64,000 nt of DNA, taken from assembly GCF_030272615.1 (NCBI RefSeq), contig NC_081409.1, positions 655,436,468 to 655,500,467 of the forward strand, read 5' to 3'. The number at the start of each line of letters is the position of its first letter. Within the stretch, counting starts at the first letter, position 1. Below the pieces are notes generated by a model, which saw only the letters and a list, made by a program, of their open reading frames with translations, did not search any database and was not told the DNA's origin. A program made the translations under genes and the position numbers. This document shows, one piece after another, positions 34,613 through 47,128 of this stretch. Origin of the DNA: Cryptomeria japonica. Its lineage: Eukaryota > Streptophyta > Pinopsida > Cupressales > Cupressaceae.

Positions 34613-36750
34613 GAGAGCACACTGTTAGCCATACCTTTCGGAGCCTCCAGAGTTATATTTTGAGGCTTACATTAGAGGAAAGAGAGCTACTACATGCAAT
34701 AGGTTTATGGTATGTGATGGCCATGCCCGTCATCAAGTTCCACCCTATGATGCTGATGGCCTTGATGGAGAGATGGGATGTAGATACCTCCACCTTTCTC
34801 CTACTTGTGGGAGAGATGTCGGTCACTCTTGAGGACATGTATCGTATACTTCATCTACCTATTAGAGGAGAGACGGTGAGGTATCGAGCTGATCGCACTG
34901 CTACCAACTACATGAGGGAGAAGATATACTACATTGGGAGAGAGATGCCTGGTGAGATGAAAGGCTACATTATGATCAGTTGGCTTAAACATCCTACCGG
35001 TGAGGTACCGCTAGTGAGACAGTTGATGATTTCTACCATTGCATTAGCCATGTGTCTCAATGGGCTTGGCACACATATGCACGAAGGTCTCACTTATGCG
35101 GTGAGATCTATGGAGAGAGATAGGAGGGTATTCTCATGGGGGAGGAGTATGTTAGCCCTCCTCTATCATGACCTAATAGAGTACATTTTTAGACAGGGAT
35201 GCAACCTCATGACCTACATGCTACTACAAATTTGGATACTTAAGCACATCACATGCACTAGACCTGTTGGGGTTCCCATTGATTTGGTTCCAAACAATCC
35301 TAGGGTATTTTCGTATCCTCTTACTCATGAGTGGTTGTTCAAAGACTTGTTGCATTAGAGGGTGACCTTTGATAGATTGATAGTGGAGGTTATTAGATGG
35401 AGACCCTACCTCAAGATGTACATGTGGGAAGGTATACATAGGCAGTTGTTTTGTATGCAAAGCAACCATCTTCTGGAGGGATGATATAACCACATTGTAT
35501 TCCCATTCTTCTTTGCCCGAGTCCAGCAATAGTTTGGGTTTGAGCAGTGTGTCCCTACATATGTTCCTATCTACATTTGGAACTCACGTGTGATCCCTAG
35601 GCTAGGAGACATTTCGAGACCTACCAGTAATGAGATTGATATCATAGATTCAGATGGGTCAAGTTGGGATATCGCGACTGACTATAGAGATGATGTGGGT
35701 GCACACCGGTGGTACATCACATAGTGGGGTATGACATACCCTGGAGATATATTTCTGGCAGACTTCCCTCAAGGGAACCTTAGACCATGGAGACACATGG
35801 GTGATGAGGAGGACCCCGATACATCTAAGGACCTTGATCAAGAGGACATAGATGATCAAGCCAATGATGTAGGAGAACAGGAGGTTGGTGGTCATGGAGA
35901 TGATCATGATGCACAAGAGGAAGATAAGGATGGTGATGATGAGGGGGGTGGAGAGGAGGATGAGGATGAGGACGAGGAGTTTGAGGAGGATGAGGAGAAT
36001 GAGGAGGGTGAAGAGGATGAGGAGGTTGAGGAGGATGAGTCAAATGCAGTTTCACATCACTCTAGGGATGACACCATAGCCTTAGATCCATTGAGCATGC
36101 CATTGCGAGGGGAGAAGGACCCTATAAGGGGTTGTGATTCTAGTCCCCACCATCTCATGCCCACTGTATAGAGACATTATGAGCATGGAGAGCCTAGCAA
36201 GTCCCAGACAGGAGGTCTCTTTTCATGACCCCTATTAGTGGGAAGGAGATCCAGGTAAGGTATTTTATGATTGTTCAATTTATGCATCTTAATTATTTAG
36301 ATGTGATGATATAGAATGTTACTGATGAAAACCTCTTTCTATCTCTACAGTTGGTCTTCAAGAGTGGCACTCCCTTATCCATAATGCATTGATGAACATC
36401 ATCACAACCACACACATTCCTAGCTCCTCACAGATAGTGCATAGACCTTAGACAAGTGTTGGGTGACTTGAGGACCTATTCACCCATTTTGGGTGGTAAA
36501 AGAGGTCTAGCGAGAGAGGGAGAGTACCTTGTTAGAGAGGTTATAGTGGACAAAGTGTGATCTAGCAGCAACTCAGACAGAGGAAGCCACATATCGCAGG
36601 ATCATGATGGATAGGGAGCGTAGGAGATCTTCATGGAGTCACTCACACTCCACATCATGATACACACCCATGGGTCCACCCCCATGGCCAAATCAGGAGG
36701 GGATGTCTAGTCACCACCCTCTAGCTACTAATCCTAGGGATAGAAGATGA
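34613..36750 (+). pseudogene. Plant mobile domain (PMD) gene, antisense in G1, two exons
   Basis: Exon 1 reads in one frame from about 34615. RLTLEERELLHAIGLWYVMA, then ERWDVDTSTFLL, GEMSVTLEDMYRILHLPIRG and FSWGRSMLALLYHDL are PMD-type motifs (aminotransferase-like plant mobile domain). An acidic tail of mainly Glu/Asp follows (about 35900-36040). In-frame stops lie at 35356, 35482, 35530, 35722 and 36169. A plant-type intron fits 36255-36350: GTAAGG donor, AT-rich body, CTACAG acceptor. Beyond it an Arg/Ser-rich segment (TEEATYRRIMMDRERRRSSW) runs to a stop at 36748. PMD proteins act in plant silencing and genome stability, and PMD-like antisense ORFs are known from Tat elements. Confidence 0.8.
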
Positions 36751-37494
36751 CCATGTTGTAGTATGTGATACTTTTTGATATACAGTGATATACATGTTAT
36801 GACACTCATCAATATATATTTATTTATGCTTACTTTTTATCTCAAACATGTTATTTTAATTCTTGAAATAATGTATGCATTACTTTGATTAAAAGTAACA
36901 TATGTGGTAATGAACATGTATGTCTAATCTAATTTCCATGTGATTAATTTCTCAATACTTCATGATTAAATTGATACATGTGTGATTTAATTAAATAACT
37001 AAGTATTTAATTAAATTCTACCTTGGTGATGTAGAAGAAGAATGTGTTAAGCCTAAGAACTATATGACTAATGTGATTTAATTAAGCCTAATTAAACACA
37101 ACATGATATCATCCTACTTAACACATAAATTGTATAACATGCTAGCACATATAAAATGTAAATCCATTACAATTTACAAAAATGAATCCAAGACAAACCG
37201 TAAACGAAAGAAACATGCTTGTCAAGAATGAAGTAATATAGACTAAACAATGCAATATCATTTAATACCACATACTTTAATAAAGATATTCTAACATATT
37301 ATCCAATTTTGAAAAAAGCAAAGGCACAAGGGATGAGAGATAGAGAAATTAGGCATAGTACCTAAAAAGGTGCATAGAATTTATAGGTTCCTTGAGAGGC
37401 GTACCTTCCACATCTACTATTTATAAGCACCTGATCCATAAAGTACTAAATCACCTACTAAGAAGGAACGTTGAATGACTTTATCATTGTAACT
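36751..37494. other. G1 spacer between integrase and antisense gene
   Basis: AT-rich, no ORF or repeat that I can support. It is expected non-coding DNA at the convergent 3' ends of pol and the antisense gene. Confidence 0.5.
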
Positions 37495-38445
37495 TCATTG
37501 TAAATTTTTATGATACGATTTAATATGCTCAAGAGCATTTATGCACCGTTCGTCAAGCATCTCAAGTTGTTGGAGCCTTTGTTCTCTATATGAATCATCA
37601 TCCTCTATACCTTTAAGAGAAACTCTTAAAGATGGAGTTTCTAACTCCAAAGGTATAATAACATCAACACCATAAACAAAATTATGAGTACAACAAGTAG
37701 CAATTTTTACACTCATTCAGTAAGCCCAAAGGGTGTAGGTTAATTGAGTATGCCAATCCTTAACATGCTTGTTCATAGTCTTACAAAGAATTTGTTCGAT
37801 TATTCTATTTGAAGATTTGGCTTGACCATTTGATTGAGGATAGTAGGGTGTATAAAATTATGTTGAATATGATATTTATCAAGAAACTTCTTCACATCTT
37901 TGTTTTTAAATGATGTCCCATTATCAAAAACCAAAGTAGAAGGTATTCCAAACTGGGAAATAATGTTATCTAAGATGAACTGACAAATTACTTCATAGAT
38001 AGTAGATCGAAGAGGAATTGCTTCTACCCACTTCGTAAAGTAATCGATAGCACTTATGATGAAATTGTGTCCTTAAGATGGGAGAGGAGATATTTTACCA
38101 ATGAGATCCAAACCCCATGTAGAAAAGGGCTAAGATGCTACTTGAGATCGAAATTCTTGGGCAGTAGCATGGATCAAATTGCTATGTTTCCGACATTGGT
38201 GACATTTCTTAACAAATGCAAAGGAGTCTTTTTCCATGGTCTACCAATGATATCCCATTCAGAGAAATCTTTGAACTAAGGATCTGCCCCCAAAATGCCC
38301 CCCACAAGCACCTGAATGTGCTTCCTCAAGAGCAATAGGGATTTCAGATTTGTTAAGACATCGAAGGAGGATACCATTATAACCCCTCCTATAAAGAATA
38401 TTAGAAAGGATAATGTATCTAGTGGCCAACTTGTGAATCCTAGCC
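37495..38445 (-). pseudogene. G1 integrase, C-terminal part of pol
   Basis: Minus-strand reading starts inside the H2C2 zinc-binding domain at the S1 insertion point: RYIILSNILYRRGYNG, then EEAHSGACGGHFGGR and CHQCRKH. The catalytic core begins PFSTWGLDLIGKISPP (near 38107) and then frays through stops and shifts of frame. The C-terminal part is open again at 37495-37716 (YGVDVIIPLELETPSLRVSL, QRLQQLEMLDERCINALEH), the usual tail of Tat integrases. The enzyme would insert element DNA into the chromosome; this copy cannot be functional. Confidence 0.85.
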
Positions 38446-40033
38446 TGTAATGCCCCGTCAGGAACCCTAAAGGAAAAACATCATAATCTATGAAACTAAG
38501 GGTGAAATAATTTTTTTCTTTTTTTCTTTTTTTAAATTAAGTGCATGAATTTAAACCTTCGCACACCTAATAACATAGCGGAAGTCTAACACCTGAATCT
38601 CCTAAGGGTTACCAACGAATATTACTTCGTAAATTAAATATTTAAGATAAAATTTCCACAATGAAAGAATCTAAAATACTTTAAGCAATCATATATTATA
38701 TACAAAAGAATTAAGTAATTGAAATAGCATACATTACAATGTTTCTTTGCTTACAATATTCGAAAATACATGTTTTCAAAAAAGAAAATTACATCATGAG
38801 CTAACATGTTACAAAATGAAAGTTACATAAAGTTTCTTTTCAAAACCTCTAGTTTTCAATTGAATAATGGTTAGGAACAAGAGTCGGTACATGAATCACG
38901 ATCCAAGAACATCAGCAAAGTCCTTCCTCGCCTAAAGATATGTACCAAAACATCTGATGGGAAATGACACTACCACCCGACCATGTGATTCCGAAAGGGA
39001 ACCACCCCACCGTGCTGGAGATAGTAGATAACCCTCAAGCAAGCAAAATGAAACAAGAACGAAAGGACTACAAGACTCCACTTACAATCATGTGACCCAA
39101 CTCACAAAACACTAGTGACTCTAAGGAGAAAGTGTCATCGCATGTCTTATGGTGGATACCATGGTACAGCCTCCATAGGTCCTGGCCCCCATCCTGGGTT
39201 ATCTTGGTAACCTCTCCCGAACCTCTGATTCCAACTAAGACTCATGCGGACCTTACCAATCCTCTCATGAAGACAAGGTGGTAAGTTTGCCATTCCAGGC
39301 CTTCTCGCTACATTATGAGTCTTGTACTAGCACTCACCTATGTGCGAGGCACATTGTTTTATTTAACTTTTATTCTACCCTTCCCTAGTCATTTATTAGA
39401 TTTTCACTTTCGTAACCAACTTCCAATGGGTTATCCTGTCACCACTTTGGGCACGGCCCCCGCTTGAAAACCACTCTCTCTCTTAGGACACTATGGGTTA
39501 GTTCTATCTATAGAACTCTATGGCGACATAGACAGCCATTCCCAATCTTGACCTACCTCGAATGAAAGATACATAATTACTAACCTAAGGTTGACCATTA
39601 CGAACAACTCATAGTCGCTCATTTCCTTAAGGTTATACATCTAAATAACTGGCCAAGACACAGCACACAAGACATACTGACAACATGACTTAATGTACTT
39701 AGTTGCGACCACCATATAAGACAAGGTAATCTTACGTACCAACACCTATCACAAAATTAACTTGCAACATGAATATACGTTGTCAAGACACAAAGAACAA
39801 TATGGTTGGTATAACACAAAATTTTACACTTATTGACAAGTTTAAGAGTTCAATTACTCTTGTTAACTACTATAGGTATGCTACCTTAATAATTTCCATT
39901 TATACAATAGACGAAGATTAAAATAGATATATTTATTTCATCAAGGAAGTCTTACAATAAGACATAATACATTTCTTCATAGAATAATGTCTTTATTTTT
40001 ATTTTTTATTTTTTTTTACACTAGAGTGTTACA

Positions 40034-40432
40034 TCATTCTTCCGGAAAATAGGGAGAAGTGCACTCGTCAGACTCTACATGATCTAAAGGAGTATATCCT
40101 TCAGATTTTCTTTCACTCAGGGGAAAGTACCCCACAGACTCATTATCACTTAAGGGGGTATACCCTTCCGACGAATCAGAACTTATAACTATCGACTTTT
40201 CTAGTGAGCACTCTAGCTTAGGTTCTTTCCCTTTTCCAACAGTAACTTCTTTAGTTGGACTCTGAGAAGAACCCTTTTCTATCTCTTTGCTCTCTTTAGG
40301 AGCTGGGTTCTCTTCAGGAGCTAGGTTGTCCTCCACAACAGGCTTGACAGGTGTCAAAGATTCTTTCTTGACTTTTAAGTAGTGAGCATAACCTGCTACG
40401 GATTTGCGAGCTGTCTGTTTGACTCGTACCAT
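40034..40432 (-). CDS. Histone-H3-tail-like ORF in S1 (132 aa)
   Basis: The ORF opens MVRVKQTARKSVAG. After Met, nine of 13 residues equal the histone H3 N-terminus (R2, K4, Q5, T6, A7, R8, K9, S10, G13), with K4 to S10 unbroken. No H3 fold follows. The middle is rich in Lys, Glu and Pro. Residues 81-88 IVISSDSS have the form of a SUMO-interacting motif (hydrophobic core, then Ser/Asp). The C-terminus has three 11-residue repeats, SEGYTPL / SVGYFPL / SEGYTPL. It lies about 580 nt downstream of a TATAAATA box. The frame is open, but one short ORF gives no proof of translation. H3 mimicry, H3-derived capture and chance are all possible; this is not a recognised family to me. Confidence 0.5.
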   Translation of the reverse strand: MVRVKQTARKSVAGYAHYLKVKKESLTPVKPVVEDNLAPEENPAPKESKEIEKGSSQSPTKEVTVGKGKEPKLECSLEKSIVISSDSSEGYTPLSDNESVGYFPLSERKSEGYTPLDHVESDECTSPYFPEE

Positions 40433-41013
40433 CTTTGTAACATATCAATAGTAAACTATTACTTCCCTGACTCTCCTAGAGCAACGTCTAATAAATCTTA
40501 ATAACTAGGTTTTGAACGCAACCATACATTTCTTCCATATAATAACAAGTGTGAAATTTGAACTTAAACACTATTTCACTTCTATAGTCATAAGGTAATC
40601 ACAACTTCTATTATATGATTTTATTTAACAATCCCTAATGATAAATAAAACATAACCATAACTATTTCATAAGCAAGACAATAACATGACATATAACAGA
40701 GATTGTAAATATTAATGATCATAAACTAAGAAATTCCTGACCTATTTGAAGTGTTGATCAATATGCAAGACCTTAATGCCCTCTCGCCGATAAATGTGCC
40801 TTGCTTGCAATCCTTTTCACCAATACTTTCCAACTCTATCAAAAAAAAAAAAAAAACAACTCTCTTGATACTATCAAAACACTATCCTCTCTAAACAACT
40901 CTTTTGATACTATAAAAAACACTATCCTCTCTAAATCTATTCTTTTTTCTACAATCCACCGTCCTTCCTTGGATGCCACAAATGACTTCTCTCTCTTTCC
41001 TCTCTACTCCCAC

Positions 41014-41025
41014 CCCTATTTATAC
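41014..41025 (-). promoter_or_regulatory. TATA box of S1
   Basis: On the minus strand TATAAATAGGGG, a strong plant TATA match. A start about 30 nt downstream would place the H3-tail-like ORF first on the transcript. Confidence 0.6.
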
Positions 41026-41933
41026 TAAAAATCATCCATCGCTTCTCCTAAATCTGGGGCTTAGTAATAGCTATTAACTAAAACTCTTTTACCTCCAACT
41101 CTTCTTGTTCCTCCACGTAAGGAGTCCATCTCTAGTTAACTATAGTCTTTTGTGCTCCTTGATTGTGGTTATAACAATTATCGGCTGGGTGGAGAGATCG
41201 GTTCATTACTTCAAACACTTATGTGTTTGCAAACAGCAAATTGTGTGTTTAATCTACCAGGTCTTGAGTCAGCTAAGGTTTATGTTTCAGTCTTCACCTT
41301 ACATGCCAGTCTATTCTCCTCCTCAATCGGCCAATCTGCAGTTGAATGAAATGAATTGTAGTTCATGGGAGAGTTTGGATGTGGAGAAGTGGTTGTTACG
41401 TGGAATAGCCCTCGTTTTCTAATTGCTATGTGGAGCATGCTTTATCGAAAGGTAGGAGGGTCGACTAAATAAACTGGTCTCCCTGCCATTACACCATGGT
41501 TGATTATCACTTTGAACAGCAAGAGGGGCGAGAGGTGTCATTGCTGACTGCAGTGTTTTAATGGAGGATACCACTTATTGCTTGCTGACTGCAGTGATAA
41601 TGGAGGAAGAGGGAGTGTGTGGTTTATGAAGGAGGAGGGTAGTCGGTGGTAATACCTGCTCCTCCCTATATTAAGGGGGGTGGTCGATATTACCATCGAC
41701 CACCGTTGACCAAACTATAACCCCCGCCACCTCCTATTCAATCAAGTTTATTTTATTCGTTTTAATATAATTTCATTATTATATTTTAATAATTAATTAA
41801 TAACTTTCATTTTAATATTTAAACATTAATCTTCCTAGCAATTTTACGTTTAAATATATAAATATATACTTGTTTTCAAATGCTTATAACTAATGACCCC
41901 TTTTTTTCATATAGATTTATATTCGAACAATCA

Positions 41934-41939
<6 letters not shown>

Positions 41940-41966
<27 letters not shown>
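41940..41966. repeat. (TA)n microsatellite
   Basis: About 13 TA units inside S1. Confidence 0.9.
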
Positions 41967-42951
41967 ACTCGTTCGAAAAGCTTATTAAATATAACATATC
42001 TATAATTCTAACTTATACATGCATAATCCAAAAACACAATAACCCGATGGGCGATATCAACTACGGATAATACGATCACCTTATCTTAACTCCAATAACT
42101 ACTTATAAGTGACTATTGCCTTCCGAGTATATTATGTCCTTACATATATTCAAACGATCGAATTGCAACTATCGAGCTAACAAGTTGATAAAATTCATAT
42201 CAATTCATACCAAGATATTAACTCGTCCTTTATAAACAATATTAAGTCACTAGATCACTTGATTCTTTTTCCTCCAATTACCAAAACTACTCTTTACTCT
42301 TATAGACATAATAAACGTAACAATTACCAATGACATACAAAAATTGGGAACACTGGACACACAAACTGAGCAAGCATCATGCGACTTTTATAAAGATCAA
42401 ACAATAAAATATGAAGACCAAACCAATTGACAGAACGACTAACTGAAGGCACTCACCCGAGTGTAACTGACTAAAAATAGGGTCAACTGCTATCTCCTTC
42501 ACTTCCATCTGAAAATATAAGGCACGCTCAGACCTGTGTAGCTAGGTGGAGACGATACCCCGTACCTACCCGGTACTTGTACCTGCAACATCCTGCATCA
42601 CCGACCACACATGCATATATACATATATAGGAATTTCAACATACACACCGATGAAGGAGAATCACGATGTTCCCTATCTCACCGAGATGAGTGAAGGAAA
42701 ATCGTCCCCATGCATCCCATACACTCGCAGATACACAACACACAGTGCATAGATGAAGTAAAGCATCAGTACATAGCAATGAACCATATAATGCCATAAA
42801 ATGTAAGTACATAAATATTGCAAATAAATCATATTTCTCATAATCAAATAAAACATGGAACAATGTTATATAATTCTAAATAACAAATGATAATGTATCC
42901 ACTGAGAATAACAAGAACAAAATATTAGTTCAAACGAGTAAGGGTACTACA

Positions 42952-43976
42952 TAGCCCTAGTATTCTTGTTTGTAGAGTTGGGAAATGTACCATCACTCAA
43001 ATATCTCATGATATGTGAGTACCACTCATCAGAATCTATAATGCAATAATATGCCACATCACTAGGATTGTCAACAATAGCCGAGGTAATGAGGTTGTGA
43101 ATAGTGAATTTTAGATCTACCAAGGGGTCCTCTAAAGACACAAGAGAGGCTACACATGCCATTGCATGAGTATGTCGATTATCTTTTCGAGGAACAAGTT
43201 CCATGGTATAAGAATCAAACTTTTGCAACAAGGATATAGCTAAATCTTTATATTGTGATAATTTATCTTGCTTAGCTTGATAAAATCCTCTCACTTATCT
43301 TATGATTAATTGAGAATCTTCATAGATATTTATATGTTTTATATTTAATGCTAGGGTTGCTTTAATTCCAGCTATAAGAGCCTTGTATTCAGCAATGTTA
43401 TTGGTACATAAGAAATTGAGATGATATGATAAAGGGATAAGTTTCTTTTTAGGAGAGATTAAGACAACCTTTTCCCTTGATCCTATACGACACCTGGAGC
43501 CATTGAAATATAATTCTCAAATCTCATCAACCTCAATAGAGAGAATGCATTCATTGGGAAAACACTCTTGATTAGGTAGGGAGAAGGTTGAAGGAGCCTC
43601 AACTAAGTGGTTAGTCAACGCATAACCTTTTATTGCCTTATGGGAAACAAAATTAAGCTCAAACTTGGTCAACATCATAACCCACTTGGCTAAGCGTCCT
43701 GAAAGATCAGTTTTGAAGAAAAGATGCTTCAAAGGATTGAATATAATGATAACATGGAATTCAACATTCAAAAGGTGATGCCTTAATTTTGTGACAATAA
43801 GGCTGCAAGAGCATGAAGGGAAGCAATTGTGTATAGAAGAAAGGATTTGGAAGGGTCAATGGGTTGAAGAATAGGAGGATTGGTCAAATATGTTTCTAAG
43901 TCTTCAAATGCTTGACAAAAATTCTCATTCCATTGAAAGGTGGTATTTTTTTTAAGAAATTAATTAAAAGGAAAGG
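42952..43976 (-). pseudogene. G1 RT tail and dual RNase H region
   Basis: The segment continues RT after S2: FLKKNTTFQWNENFCQAFED, then NPPILQPIDPSKSFLLYTIA and, from 43771, FNPLKHLFFKTDLSGRLAKW and YALTNHLVEAP. These form the RT connection and first RNase H. A second RNase H of the Tat type follows with stops: LSYHLNFLCTNNIAEYKALI-like text, then FDSYTMELVPRKDNRHTHAM (43294 downward). The end joins the integrase at 38445 across S1. Several stops and a likely shift near 43300-43516 make it inactive. Confidence 0.85.
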
Positions 43977-46900
43977 TGTAATGCCCACCAAAATACCCTA
44001 GAGAAATTAAAACTACTAACACAATAATGTAGATTAATTTTTTTTTATTAACATCTATTAACAACTAATGTGTTACGTAACATCTCCATCTAATTACATT
44101 CATTAACCAATAACCATTATGAACACACATCATTACATTAATTACATAAGCGGAAATAACATAACATCATTAATCTCTCTCTAAGGTACTTCAACATCAT
44201 TACTTATTTTACCACCATAATGACATCCTACTCACATAATAAACATATTCTATCTTAATTTAATGCATTGTATTCATTTCCTCACCATAAGATATACAAC
44301 CTACCAAATTATATATCCATCATTATATGCATGCCATTCTACCATTTTACTACATATTACATTCCCTCCTTATAAATGTAAGACAACCCCATATTCATGC
44401 ATTCATTTTATGCACCAAATATAAATGTGTTTTAACCCATCATTTCCTTTCTTCATGCTCTTATCATTTTCCATAATAGTGCAATCCTAATGCATGGGTA
44501 CAATTCATCCTTACTAATCCATTTAAACATACTTCAATCATATCTAATACTAACATGATCTCATTCCATCTATTATGATTATCTACTCATAATGTATAAA
44601 TAATAATTCATTCTTTAATCCACATGATAAACTAAATACCCTTATTTCTTTACTTAATCACGAGTAAGCAAAACATCATACTATTCCTTCAATCATAAAG
44701 TTTATTTACTAACTTTCAAACATATAACTATATAAATCAATTACTTCTAATATAAGTACGTGGGATACATCATATACAAGTCACTTACTATCTATCTAGT
44801 ATGATTTACCTATTAGCAATAGTTTCATTTTTCTAATACAACTACACATACAACCACTTTCCTAACATGATCATTTCATTTGATAATAAACCCTGATGCA
44901 TAACACAAGAATCCTAATATTTTCCTTTCATAATATTTTTCATTCTCTGCATACTTTTCTTAATTTCCAAGCGTACACATTGAGACATCATTATCTAAAC
45001 CTTATCCATATTATCTAACATCATCAATATTGACATTTAAGATTATTCCTTTTCTCAGGGTTCTTTCACATATTAAATCACAATCTAAAGAATAAGCATA
45101 AAATTCCTTTCTAACCAAAACAAAAAGATCATATTATAAATCACATATATTTCAATTGCAACACCATTACCAAATTTAGGTACATGAAATCATTCCCTTT
45201 ATTTAACAAGAACATCTCATTTCCACATTTACAAATCATAAAATATCCTAACTACCATTCATGAATTACTTACAAATACATTTACATAACAATACTTTAA
45301 GACCATAGCTCTTCTTTTACATGATTTCATCCACCACATACAAGATACTAGATACATGCATTTAATCATTTTCATTACATAAATCTACTACAAGGTACAT
45401 CTATATTCCATCAAGAAGGATAATCCACATCCACACACGAAGAATCCAAGAGAACATCCCAATGGCTAAAAAGCACCAACCACCTGACCATGTGGAACCA
45501 AAGGAACCACCCCCTAGGAGATGACACAAGGTCCCAACACACACTCTAAACCTAAGCAGGCACCTATAACTAGAGAGACTAACCACACATGGACTCGCAC
45601 GCATGGGCCAATCACATCATACAAGACTAAACTTCCAGAGGCACACAAATCAACAAGGCATAAATGCACACTCAAAAGAGGTAATAATAAACCACAAGGG
45701 GACATATTTAGGAGTGGAGTGTCATCACATGCCATCCTCTAATATAACAAATGTAATCTATATAACAACATAAGGCACTAGCCTTATGGGCATGTGGAGC
45801 CATCTCAACCTATGAGAAAATAGGGGAGATTGACTTGCCATAGCAATGACCTTCTCATGCTTATCCTAAAACATCCTCCCTAGGATCAAGTAATGAGGCT
45901 CACATCACTTATTATCTTTATTAATGAATCTAACTACCCAACCCATTAATTATTAGGTTATCATTAATTACAAAACATGATAAACTTCCAATGTGCCCCG
46001 GTGGTCTAGACTTCATGAATCTGTACGAGGAATAGTATGCAATTCATACATCCTTACTAGGAACCTTATACAATTCATACATCCTTACTAGGAACCTCAT
46101 GCAACCCTATTTCTCCTAACCCTGGTCATCACATGGAAGCCCACTCTCCTCTAACATTGCCCAAACAATAAATGCAATAAGAGGCTCATAATATCAATTA
46201 AATCTGAAATCATAATCATCATATACCCATTCATATATGTGGTCATACAAAGGTCATAAAACCAATTAAACAACAAGAGGCTCATAGCATAAAATACATC
46301 AATAAGACAATACATTTCTACAGCAAGGCACATCTACTTTCTGGACTGAGCACGATAAATAACTCTCTCTACCATGGCTTCTCAACATGTTAGAGGCATA
46401 ACTCAATCATAAAGATCATATAAAAGAAAAATCATAAAAGATTCATCAAATCTATCAATTGTACAATCTGTAAAATCATCAATAAACATCTAAAAAACCT
46501 CTAGTACAAACAAATGAATGAGAGAACAGATTAAAATAAGTAAAATACTGGAAAACTCCAAATACACATTCATAGTGTTTTAGTCATAGCTTAAAAACCC
46601 AGATCGGAAATTTTATGATTTTTATAAAAAATTTATATGACTTTAAGGTGAAAACACCCAATAACTTTAGTGAAAACCCAGTTGATATTTTTGGAGAAAT
46701 GTTATAAATAAAGTCACAGATTTGTACCTAAGAACAACAGATACAACACAAACATAAAATACAAGTTGCGACACAAAATCAAAATGAATAAATTAAAATA
46801 TATAATCTGTAGTTTGACTATAATCATTTTCCCCATTTAAAACCCACAAACAACAGTTTATGTAAACACGGAGAATACAAATAAATAAAATAATCTCTAC

Positions 46901-47128
46901 AAAAGATAAGGGATCCAACCTAGAATTAGAATTTATGGAAGAAATTTGACGAAGAGCTCCAAATCAAAATCCAAACACAAGATCCAACAAAAAAAAAAGC
47001 CACAATCCAAATGTTGTAGAAAAAATCTCCAAGAATGGTAAAAACCCCCTCGGCAACAAGCCTAGACTACCCAATAAAAATAAATCCAAAGCAAAATCCT
47101 AGCCAATGAAAATAAATCAAAATATAAT

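Larger units (their letters stand above)
38446..42951 (-). mobile_element. S1: 4,506-bp TG...CA insertion in G1 (long solo LTR or non-autonomous element)
   Basis: TAGCC stands at both edges (38441-38445 and 42952-42956), a perfect 5-bp duplication. The plus-strand start is TGTAATGCCCC and the end GGGTACTACA. Removing it joins the G1 RNase H and integrase codons in frame. A TATA box on the minus strand (41025-41014) and an ORF downstream of it (40432-40034) indicate minus-strand sense. I found no internal pair of long repeats, so either it is one 4.5-kb LTR left by recombination or a compact element lacking LTRs. S2 has alike ends, near-equal length once emptied, and collinear patches of similarity. 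Confidence 0.8.

Noticed and set aside
35825-36055. His/Pro-rich minus-strand ORF and Met/Arg-rich plus frame
   Set aside because: Shadows of the Glu/Asp-rich tail of the PMD gene.
31883-37494. An independent element carrying the PMD gene, inserted in G1
   Set aside because: No target duplications or ends around 34600-36750, and G2 has the same gene in the same place, so it belongs to the element.
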